The translations under genes were made by a program, and so were the position numbers. Below the pieces are notes generated by a model. That model saw nothing but the letters and a program-made list of their open reading frames with translations. It was not told where the DNA came from and did not search any database. From positions 1 to 33,714 of the IMG/VR virus record IMGVR_UViG_3300017969_004035: 33,714 nt of DNA. One strand, given 5' to 3'. Numbering within the stretch: the stretch's first letter is position 1; each line of letters opens with the position of its first letter. This stretch comes from a virus. Below, in pieces: positions 27,566-33,714 of this stretch.

Positions 27566-28581
27566 AACTCATTTATATCAAAGGTTCCACTATCTTCTTC
27601 CAATTTAAAGTCACCTCCTGTTCCAATAACCTCTTTCCAATATTCAGAGTGTTCTGCTTTGTAATTTTCAATAGATTTTTTTTCTTCAGTCGAATCTTTA
27701 CCTGCGAGGAATCCATGTGCTGTAACTAAGATTCTACCATCTTCATATCCTAACCCGTTGATGTGATTTTTCATTACGGATACTTTTGTTCGACTAGCGA
27801 ACTTAACTTTTCTTTTATCTTTTACCGCGGTAATCTTTGTTGTGCCCGCGTTCTTTTGATTACCAAACAGGAACACCATGGACGAATTCAACCATATAGC
27901 CTCACCTCCTTTTGCTTTGATTTTAGGTTGACCAAAGGGATTATCGGGTAATTCGACCCATGGTTGATTAACAATAACCAAAGTATTTTCATGTTTTGAG
28001 TCTGACCTTCGTGAACCTGAGATTCTTTGGTTTATACCCATACCTATTTTATCTGCGAGTACTGCCGCGTTGTGTTGTTTACCTCCTTTACCATCATAAG
28101 TCATCTTACAAGGTACAGAACCTACAGAGTCCCAAAGGAATAAAAGGTCATAATCCAAATCACCATTTTCTTGAGCGTCTAACAAAGAATTAATATAGTC
28201 GGTAATTTGTTCAATATATTCAAAGTTGTTATTAAAGATGAAAAATCCATCCCAATCCAACTCACCCGTTTCTTTATCTACCACTTCTTCACAATCAAAA
28301 CCCATAAGTTTTGCGTGGTCAAATGACCATTTTTGTTCTGTAATAATAAACACAGGAAGTATACCTCTTTTTTGTGCATCAACGGCTGCTTTAACTAAAG
28401 CAGTAGTTTTACCTGTGTCAGAATGACCCAAGAACATATTAAGGTGTCCCATAGCAGGACCTGGTACGCCAACCGCATCCAAAAATTCAGTTCCTAAATC
28501 ATAAAACCTCTGTGGTTTAAATTTTGCCGAAGAAGAGAACTGCTTCTTTATGTCTTTAAATGATTTTTTCTTAATTGCCAT
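27562..28581 (-). CDS. uvsX: UvsX/RecA-type recombinase
   Basis: The product has 339 residues, against 391 in T4 UvsX. It forms filaments on ssDNA and carries out strand exchange for recombination-dependent replication and repair. Walker A is GHSDTGKTT (52-60), Walker B is LLFLWDS (147-152), and the L2-like DNA-binding loop is around VNQPWVELPDNPFGQ with KAKGGEAIWLNSSM (204-235). The N-terminus is basic (AIKKKSFKDIKKQF) and the C-terminus is acidic (EEDSGTFDINEL), as in the family. It follows the ssDNA-binding gene in the same operon, separated by a hairpin and a palindrome. The ATG is preceded by an A-rich leader (GAAAAAAACAAAATACA) with no Shine-Dalgarno sequence. Confidence 0.93.
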   Translation of the reverse strand: MAIKKKSFKDIKKQFSSSAKFKPQRFYDLGTEFLDAVGVPGPAMGHLNMFLGHSDTGKTTALVKAAVDAQKRGILPVFIITEQKWSFDHAKLMGFDCEEVVDKETGELDWDGFFIFNNNFEYIEQITDYINSLLDAQENGDLDYDLLFLWDSVGSVPCKMTYDGKGGKQHNAAVLADKIGMGINQRISGSRRSDSKHENTLVIVNQPWVELPDNPFGQPKIKAKGGEAIWLNSSMVFLFGNQKNAGTTKITAVKDKRKVKFASRTKVSVMKNHINGLGYEDGRILVTAHGFLAGKDSTEEKKSIENYKAEHSEYWKEVIGTGGDFKLEEDSGTFDINEL

Positions 28582-28599
28582 TGTATTTTGTTTTTTTCG

Positions 28600-28616
28600 T
28601 TACGAAAATTTCGTAA
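28600..28616. promoter_or_regulatory. Perfect palindrome TTACGAAA-N-TTTCGTAA in the uvsX leader
   Basis: A 17-base inverted repeat lies about 18 bases upstream of the uvsX ATG. In RNA it would form an 8-bp hairpin just before the A-rich leader; in DNA it has the symmetry of an operator for a dimeric repressor. No recognised regulator motif matches. Confidence 0.5.
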
Positions 28617-28622
28617 TGAGAA

Positions 28623-28652
28623 AGATAGGGAAGCTTTTAGACTTCCCTATCT
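28623..28652 (-). terminator. Hairpin after the ssDNA-binding protein gene (attenuator or mRNA 3' end)
   Basis: There is a perfect 11-bp stem (AGATAGGGAAG / CTTCCCTATCT) with an 8-base loop. On the minus strand it is followed by TTTCTC rather than a long T-run, so termination is likely partial. It would let the abundant ssDNA-binding protein be made in excess over uvsX and the downstream genes, or stabilise its mRNA. Confidence 0.65.
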
Positions 28653-28667
28653 ATGGTTTTGTTTTTG

Positions 28668-29528
28668 TTAGAAAGGAAGGTCTTCGTCGACTTCCATTTT
28701 TTCTTGTGGGTCTTCAACTGTCTCAGTAGTTTCTGCCTTAGTGGTTGTTGTACCACCAATAGTTTCAGTGGTATCATCACCATAGACAAACTTCTTAAGT
28801 TCAGAATCCCATACAGGGGTCTCACCTCGTGCAACCGCCTCAAGGTATTCGATGGGTCGTTGTGCGTAAACGTCAGACCAAGTCATTTCATCTTCAACCC
28901 ATTCCTTCATTTGGTCGGAATCGTCACTCAAAGGTGCTGGGTCATCATACATAATCGTTTGGACAACTGTGTATTCGATACCTGAATTAGTTTTAGATTT
29001 AGATAGTTCGACAATCAAATCACGACCTTCGTTAGCGTCGGTGATATCACCTTTCGCTCTCCAAATTGGAATGATTTTGTCAAGGATACCCTCTTGCTTG
29101 TAGTTGTCCTTAAACCTCCAAAACTTAACTCCATCTTCTTCATTGTCACGGTCAATAACCTTAACAATATAGAATTTACGAGGACGATACTGCATCGCCA
29201 ACTTTTTATCGGACTCTTTACCTGTAGACATAAGTTCTTCATAAACCTCTGTCAAAGGAGAACGTTCTCCATCATTTTTACCTGGGTCATATAGTTTAAC
29301 CCATCGTCCGTCTACTTGGACTTCATGAAACCATACTTCTTTGAATGGTGATGAGCCGTCAGGTGTTGGGAGTATACGAACTCTAGATTGTCCTGATTTG
29401 GTTCCTTTAGGGAGATACGTAGTGAAATACTTCTTAAGACGTTGCTCCTGTGTCATACCGTCTCCGCTACCGCGGGACTCTGTGTTTTTTTCGTACTGTT
29501 GTAGTACTGCGTCGAGTGCATTTGCCAT
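28668..29528 (-). CDS. 32: Single-stranded DNA-binding protein, gp32-like
   Basis: The product has 286 residues (T4 gp32: 301). It coats ssDNA at the fork and recruits partners. The N-terminus is a short helix (ALDAVLQQYEKN), followed by the OB-fold core with YLPKGTKSGQSRVRILPTPD, FHEVQVDGRWVKLYDPGKND and PRKFYIVKVIDRDNEEDGVK. There are no cysteines at all, so the Zn-binding element of T4 gp32 is missing. A Thr-rich linker (about 255-272) leads to an acidic end EVDEDLPF, which closely resembles the DDDIPF partner-docking tip of bacterial SSB. It is the first gene of the operon, behind a Bacteroidota-type promoter. Confidence 0.88.
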   Translation of the reverse strand: MANALDAVLQQYEKNTESRGSGDGMTQEQRLKKYFTTYLPKGTKSGQSRVRILPTPDGSSPFKEVWFHEVQVDGRWVKLYDPGKNDGERSPLTEVYEELMSTGKESDKKLAMQYRPRKFYIVKVIDRDNEEDGVKFWRFKDNYKQEGILDKIIPIWRAKGDITDANEGRDLIVELSKSKTNSGIEYTVVQTIMYDDPAPLSDDSDQMKEWVEDEMTWSDVYAQRPIEYLEAVARGETPVWDSELKKFVYGDDTTETIGGTTTTKAETTETVEDPQEKMEVDEDLPF

Positions 29529-29572
29529 AGTTTTTTCTTTTATTCGTTAAAATTTTATCTGTTACTCATCAA

Positions 29573-29603
29573 CAAATATAAGTGAGAAAAGTACTAAGTC
29601 AAA
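29573..29603 (-). promoter_or_regulatory. Bacteroidota-type promoter for the ssDNA-binding/replication operon
   Basis: On the minus strand TTTG (29603-29600) is followed by exactly 19 bases and then TATATTTG (29580-29573). This matches the Bacteroidota sigma-ABfr pattern of TTTG near -33 and TAnnTTTG near -7. It lies 45 bases before the ATG at 29528, just below the upstream terminator. Confidence 0.8.
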
Positions 29604-29611
29604 TGTGGTAT

Positions 29612-29648
29612 AAATAAAAAAAGACCTCATAAGGGTCTTTTTTTATTT
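29612..29648 (-). terminator. Strong bidirectional hairpin terminator after the lipoprotein gene
   Basis: There is a perfect 15-bp stem (29612-29626 with 29634-29648; core AAAAAAAGACC / GGTCTTTTTTT) and a 7-base loop. T-runs occur on both strands. It overlaps the lipoprotein stop codon, so it ends that transcript and insulates the promoter at 29573-29603. Confidence 0.92.
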
Positions 29649-29918
29649 TGTTAAATTAGTTTTGATTATTAATAGACTATCATTGTTTGGATGAAATTCA
29701 ATTACCCATGTCATACCATTCCAATCTGTCCATTCTTCACCAATTTTAATTGTGTTCTCCCAATATCTTATAGGATATTGTCCGTCCCAATAGGTGGGAA
29801 TCATTGCGTCAAATCCAAATTTACTCGGATTTTTGTATACTTTAGTTGGGATTTGGTTATAACATCCCGTTAATAAAAAAGTAATCGATAAAAATAATAG
29901 TTTATAACCTTTCTTCAT
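29643..29918 (-). CDS. Small phage lipoprotein, 91 aa
   Basis: The start at 29918 is chosen because it gives a standard lipoprotein signal: MKKGYKLLFLSITFLLTGC, with basic residues, a hydrophobic core and the lipobox LLTGC (C19). A longer version from 29957 would add 13 residues that spoil the signal. The mature part is about 73 residues and is rich in Trp (WDGQYP, RYWENT, EEWTDWNGMTWVIEF). No Asp/Glu-rich Bacteroidota surface-export signal follows the Cys (CYNQIP), so it probably faces the periplasm. It overlaps the end of the acidic protein gene by 17 bases. Candidate roles are outer spanin-like lysis protein or superinfection exclusion; neither can be shown from sequence. Confidence 0.75.
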   Translation of the reverse strand: MKKGYKLLFLSITFLLTGCYNQIPTKVYKNPSKFGFDAMIPTYWDGQYPIRYWENTIKIGEEWTDWNGMTWVIEFHPNNDSLLIIKTNLTK

Positions 29919-30534
29919 CTTCAAATGGTTTATCAAATGACTTTTTGATATCACCATCTGAATAACTTTCTACATCATCTGAAGTAAGAACGTATTCATT
30001 CTTACCTGTCTGTTCAAGTTCATCTTGTTTGTCCATAAAAAAATCGGTGAGTTTTTGATTGTAAGGATAACTATCAAGACTTCTAAGTTGTAACTTTTCT
30101 TCAGGTGATTTCTGTCTGTATTTTTCGACTTTTTGTTCTAAGTCATTAATCTTATTTAAGATTGTATCCATCTCACCAAGTTTAGAAGTCAAATCATCTA
30201 ACTTACTAAACATTGTTTCCATATACTCGTCTTGTTTGTCCGATATTTCTTTTTGTGATGTCACTAGTTCAGTAACATCTAACTCTTCAGTGCCACTATC
30301 TTCAGTTGTTTCAATTCCTTCATCACCAACAACTTCAACGTCAGGGTCACTTTCTACATCAACAGGTTCGGGAACTTCTTCAACATCAGTTTCTGTGTCT
30401 AACCCAACATCATCCGTTTCTTCACCTCCCTCATCAGGTAATTGTGGTAATTCAGTTCCTTCCTGCTCAATGATATAATTATTTATTTTATTATATCTCT
30501 CGATTTCATTTATAATTTTTTTATCTATAGACAT
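29902..30534 (-). CDS. Acidic coiled-coil-type protein of unknown function, 210 aa
   Basis: The N-terminal 25 residues form a charged helix (KKIINEIERYNKINNYIIEQ). Residues about 30-90 are an extremely acidic, Pro-containing disordered stretch (many DE, VE, EE pairs). Residues about 90-140 form a likely coiled coil (EYMETMFSKLDDLTSKLGEM, then INDLEQKVEKYRQ). The C-terminus is again acidic (DGDIKKSFDKPFEDEERL). It has no cysteine, membrane helix or catalytic motif. It is encoded between the hub-type gene plus its small follower and the lipoprotein gene. A scaffold or adaptor for virion assembly is possible but unproven. Confidence 0.65.
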   Translation of the reverse strand: MSIDKKIINEIERYNKINNYIIEQEGTELPQLPDEGGEETDDVGLDTETDVEEVPEPVDVESDPDVEVVGDEGIETTEDSGTEELDVTELVTSQKEISDKQDEYMETMFSKLDDLTSKLGEMDTILNKINDLEQKVEKYRQKSPEEKLQLRSLDSYPYNQKLTDFFMDKQDELEQTGKNEYVLTSDDVESYSDGDIKKSFDKPFEDEERL

Positions 30535-30545
30535 TGTTGTAATTT

Positions 30546-30770
30546 TTACCCATTTAATAATGTTTTAACACCATGACGTGTTTCAACTTTCATTGTTTTA
30601 TTTACTTTCATGGTGTTATCAACTCTTTCTATTAGACCGTCCCTCATTCTGACTGTATAACAATCACCTGTGTCTAAATCACAAACCTCTTTATAACCAT
30701 TTCCGTTATCTCTTTCTGTAATTCTACTATCTTTTTGTAGATAGTCGTCTAATAATTTTTTGATGTTCAT
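30546..30770 (-). CDS. Small unknown protein, 74 aa
   Basis: The ATG at 30770 is preferred, giving MNIKKLLDDYLQKDS. A TTG at 30815 that overlaps the stop of the hub gene would add 15 residues (NILDNKHIYIKRLQ) and is the alternative. The protein is basic-acidic mixed, with CDLDTGDCYTVRMRDGL and a repeated NTMKVNKTMKVETR segment. The two cysteines are separated by seven residues. No family is recognised. It sits directly after the hub-type gene in the same transcript. Confidence 0.55.
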   Translation of the reverse strand: MNIKKLLDDYLQKDSRITERDNGNGYKEVCDLDTGDCYTVRMRDGLIERVDNTMKVNKTMKVETRHGVKTLLNG

Positions 30771-30811
30771 CTGTAATCTTTTTATATAAATATGTTTATT
30801 ATCAAGAATAT

Positions 30812-33714
30812 TCAAATTTCTCCTCTCTGTACTACTGATTTAAATATATTCAACCATTGGTCGTAATTAGTCTTGAATTTCTCGTTTGTGTTTTTTTGAT
30901 GGTTTACCTCATTTATTATATCTGATGCAGTACCACTAAATGGAGGATTAAGGTATACATTACTCATATAAAGTATTGTAAGTGTCTTAGGTAATTCGTT
31001 TGTGGTGGTTCCTTGTTCTAAAACATCGTATATAGAGTCTGCCATTGGTCCAATCGGGTTTAGTGTTGCCCTCATAAAGTCTAACGATTTATCGATAGTA
31101 TCAAATGATGCTATTGTTGTTAAAGTTTCACCGTTTTGTACACATACTTGTGAATCAAAGAATTGGTCTCTATTAGGAACTAATACGTCAGTCCTTACAT
31201 CCATAATATTATTATTATAACAATTTTCTCTGACAGACTTATTTTGTGTCGCAATTCCATATATTAAAATTTTAATTTTATCGCTTGTAAAATTATTATT
31301 ATTAACATAGTTAATTACATCTTGTGCTTGTATCGGTGTCTTCACCATATCGGTAAATGGTTTTTCAGGATATTTTGTAATTTCTTGACCTTTATCCTCA
31401 GGGGCTTGTTTAATATTTTTCATTTTAGATAGCGCTAAATTGTTTTCAGTTTCTCCTGTTTTAGCGTTTATTTCTTCCTGTCTAACTTTTTCTTGATATT
31501 GTTTTAATATTTGTCTATTTACACTTGCAACTAATTTATCTGGTGGTGAAAGTGCAAATTTTGGTATTCTAATTCCGTCAAAGTTAGTGGTAAACCCTCT
31601 GTTAGTTATATTATGTGTCACATTCATTATTAAGTAAGGTCCATAAAATAATGGTACGTTTGTAAGATTAAAATACATTGTAGGTTGTATCATCGCATTA
31701 CCTAATGATTGTACTTGACAGGTGTAACTTCGTGTTTTATAAAAGTTATACAGAGATTGTGATTGTTGAGCAACTTGTTGTCCCGATGCTTGTGAACCCA
31801 TATCTGCTAATACTTGGAATGTTGGTCCTATGTTTTTATGTTGGTTCATGTCTATAGAGACTGAGTTAAACACTCCCTGATTTCTTTTTCCGAAATCTAC
31901 TTGGAATCCTACACATCTATTACTTTCAGAATAATTAGTTTTATTTGTTTGATTTTCTCTTAATGGACAATCCGATGGGTTTGTTATATCAAATGCATCA
32001 TCACCTTTTCTAAAAGTATTATTCTGCCCTGTACCCAAATTAGCTGATGGTTCACCAACATATATACCTATCATTCTTGGTCTACTATCCTTTGTATCAA
32101 CTTCCATAAATGTACCAAATAAGTCGTTTGGTATGTCCTGTGGTAACGGTTCTCCTTTTTTAACTCTATCGTTTCGACCATAAAAATTTGTATAAGCCGG
32201 TGTTGGTATAAATGTGAAATTATTTTTTTGGTAAATTAGACCTAAAAGTCCGTACACTGACATTTTATCATTTCTACCGGTTATAAATCCTTCTAATTCA
32301 GAAATATTTACAACTACCTTATCCCCTATTGGTCTATTAGCCCTGTCTAAGAATAAAAAGTCTTCAAAAATAGTTCTGTTTTTAAAGTCTTGCCCTGCCA
32401 CCCATTTATCGTTAAGTGCTTGAAACGTTTTCCATAGTTCAAGTTTTGGTATATTTCCATCAATTTTAGACAATCCAATCGCCTCTTCAGTGATTGATAC
32501 TGAAGGTAAGTCCCTATTTAATTTTATGAATATTTGATTAAGTATATTCTCTTGGAAATTTTCCTGCTCTAACATATAATCGTTTAGGTCACCTATAAAT
32601 TTACTTTTATTCATAGATGGGTCTTGTGATTTTTTGGCTCCGTATATTTTAATTAATGGTGATAATAATTCTACATTACTTTCATTAAATTCAAATCCCA
32701 TGTCAACGAAAAAGTCAGTTAAATATGAACCGTTATCTCCATATCTAAAACCTGTTTCGGAAAAATCTCCTACGTATTCGTACATAGCTCTCCAAGCTTC
32801 AGGGTATGAACCTTTACTTGTACCTAAACTAACTCCTCCCCCTTCTGTTGGTAGAGAACCTATGACATAATTTCCGAAGTTGTATGGGTCTTTTATTTTT
32901 TGTGAAGATAATGTGGTTAATGAACCATAAACTTTATTGTTATATTTTGAGGGGTTACCAATTTTAAGTACCGTGTCTTTATTTATAAATAAATCTATGT
33001 GGTAGTTTATAAATTGATTACTTTGTGATTTAGTTAATGACGTTAAGACGTTATCAAAGTTTTGTTGTGTTTCTGGTTTTTCAACCATCAATAAAGATTT
33101 TAAAACTTCATATATATTTAAATCGTATCTATATAAGTTAGGTCCATCATATAAACTTTCTTGGTTTTCGTATACCGCTTTCCACTTTATTACATCATCG
33201 ACCGAAACTCTCCCACCCTCATATTGACTTTTAATCTCATCACTTTCCAAGAACTCTTCAAATGTTGTATTTCCTCTATTAACTAAGAATTGTGTTTTAT
33301 TTGGTGGTTGGCAAAAATTTAAAAAGTGTTCTTCAAATAAATCTAACATGTCTTTAGTAAAGACTCCAAAAATATCATCTATTGATGAATATGTTAGTGA
33401 TGTACTATTACCTAAATTAAATGCTTGTTCATTTCTATCATCAGGGTTTATATGTTTTATATACTGATTTGGTTTGGGTTTGTCAATCATTTCATTTGAG
33501 AAATACCCAAAATTAGATGACGACCATAACGCTCTTACCCCTCCGTTATAAATGGATGGATTTGTTGTTACGTTTTGTTTGTGATTACCAATTGTGTCAA
33601 AACACTCAAACCTAGCTTGATTAAATTTAGCCTGACCAAAAGAAGGAATAATTAAAACTTTATTTTCTTCGTTTTCTCTAAAATCAAAATTACCTTGTAC
33701 ATTAAAATACTGAG
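30812..33714 (-). CDS. Large baseplate-hub-like protein (5' end beyond window)
   Basis: The frame is open upstream of the internal ATG at 33490 for another 74 codons to the right edge (QYFNVQGNFDFREN ... SSSNFGYFSNEM). The true start therefore lies outside, and at least 966 codons are present here. At about 31540-31750 is a beta-barrel signature typical of tail hub proteins (gp27/gpD type): YTCQVQSLGNAMIQPTMYF, then YLIMNVTHNITNRGFTTNF. These match the 'sG...i.PG..v' and 'G.Y.V..v.H.i...GytT' pattern. After it comes a charged helix (NRQILKQYQEKVRQEEI) and a further 220 residues of mixed structure. The TGA overlaps the possible TTG start of the next gene. A hub or hub-associated structural role is inferred; the family is not certain. 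Confidence 0.7.
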   Translation of the reverse strand, partial: QYFNVQGNFDFRENEENKVLIIPSFGQAKFNQARFECFDTIGNHKQNVTTNPSIYNGGVRALWSSSNFGYFSNEMIDKPKPNQYIKHINPDDRNEQAFNLGNSTSLTYSSIDDIFGVFTKDMLDLFEEHFLNFCQPPNKTQFLVNRGNTTFEEFLESDEIKSQYEGGRVSVDDVIKWKAVYENQESLYDGPNLYRYDLNIYEVLKSLLMVEKPETQQNFDNVLTSLTKSQSNQFINYHIDLFINKDTVLKIGNPSKYNNKVYGSLTTLSSQKIKDPYNFGNYVIGSLPTEGGGVSLGTSKGSYPEAWRAMYEYVGDFSETGFRYGDNGSYLTDFFVDMGFEFNESNVELLSPLIKIYGAKKSQDPSMNKSKFIGDLNDYMLEQENFQENILNQIFIKLNRDLPSVSITEEAIGLSKIDGNIPKLELWKTFQALNDKWVAGQDFKNRTIFEDFLFLDRANRPIGDKVVVNISELEGFITGRNDKMSVYGLLGLIYQKNNFTFIPTPAYTNFYGRNDRVKKGEPLPQDIPNDLFGTFMEVDTKDSRPRMIGIYVGEPSANLGTGQNNTFRKGDDAFDITNPSDCPLRENQTNKTNYSESNRCVGFQVDFGKRNQGVFNSVSIDMNQHKNIGPTFQVLADMGSQASGQQVAQQSQSLYNFYKTRSYTCQVQSLGNAMIQPTMYFNLTNVPLFYGPYLIMNVTHNITNRGFTTNFDGIRIPKFALSPPDKLVASVNRQILKQYQEKVRQEEINAKTGETENNLALSKMKNIKQAPEDKGQEITKYPEKPFTDMVKTPIQAQDVINYVNNNNFTSDKIKILIYGIATQNKSVRENCYNNNIMDVRTDVLVPNRDQFFDSQVCVQNGETLTTIASFDTIDKSLDFMRATLNPIGPMADSIYDVLEQGTTTNELPKTLTILYMSNVYLNPPFSGTASDIINEVNHQKNTNEKFKTNYDQWLNIFKSVVQRGEI

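Noticed and set aside
30236-30478. Plus-strand 80-codon Ser/Thr/Pro-rich ORF
   Set aside because: It is the antisense shadow of the acidic Glu/Asp/Val stretch of the 210-residue protein; its low-complexity composition follows from the codons on the other strand.
33488-33490. ATG at 33490 as the start of the hub-type gene
   Set aside because: The frame is open and protein-like upstream to the right edge, so this is an internal methionine.

Overview
The window is a contiguous piece of an AT-rich, T4-related (contractile-tailed) phage genome. Every supported gene lies on the minus strand, packed end to end, so reading runs from high to low coordinates. The likely host is a member of the Bacteroidota. 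Three things point there: a promoter upstream of the ssDNA-binding protein gene fits the Bacteroidota form TTTG-N19-TAnnTTTG exactly; start codons are preceded by A/T-rich leaders with no clear Shine-Dalgarno sequence; and the class I ribonucleotide reductase carries its ATP-cone on NrdB rather than NrdA, an arrangement known from flavobacteria. The host itself is an inference.

Region A (33714 to about 29612): a large baseplate-hub-like gene whose 5' end lies beyond the right edge, a small 74-codon gene, an acidic coiled-coil-type protein and a small lipoprotein. A strong 15-bp terminator hairpin ends this unit.

Region B (29603 to about 21610): promoter, then the replication, recombination and nucleotide operon: ssDNA-binding protein (gp32-like), UvsX/RecA-type recombinase, FEN-type 5' nuclease (T4 RNase H-like), a 151-residue unknown, DnaB-type helicase (gp41-like), NrdB and NrdA. 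A second clear hairpin terminator closes it.

Region C (21578 to 1): a baseplate and tail-tip operon with mostly overlapping start and stop codons: gp25, gp6, a 1842-residue protein with an internal hydrophobic stretch, 572- and 628-residue proteins (the latter with Pro-Thr linkers around inserted domains), a PKD-like 356-residue protein, a 302-residue protein, a 983-residue protein with a tail-protein-I-like core and a Cys-rich tail, and a giant protein (at least 1712 codons, running off the left edge). The giant protein has three von Willebrand A domains, the third of which has lost its metal-site motifs.

There is no gene-free stretch longer than about 115 bases. I saw no tRNA, CRISPR array, insertion sequence, reverse transcriptase or integrase. 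The most unusual parts are the modular, Cys-rich, vWA-bearing tail-tip proteins and the phage NrdB with an ATP-cone.
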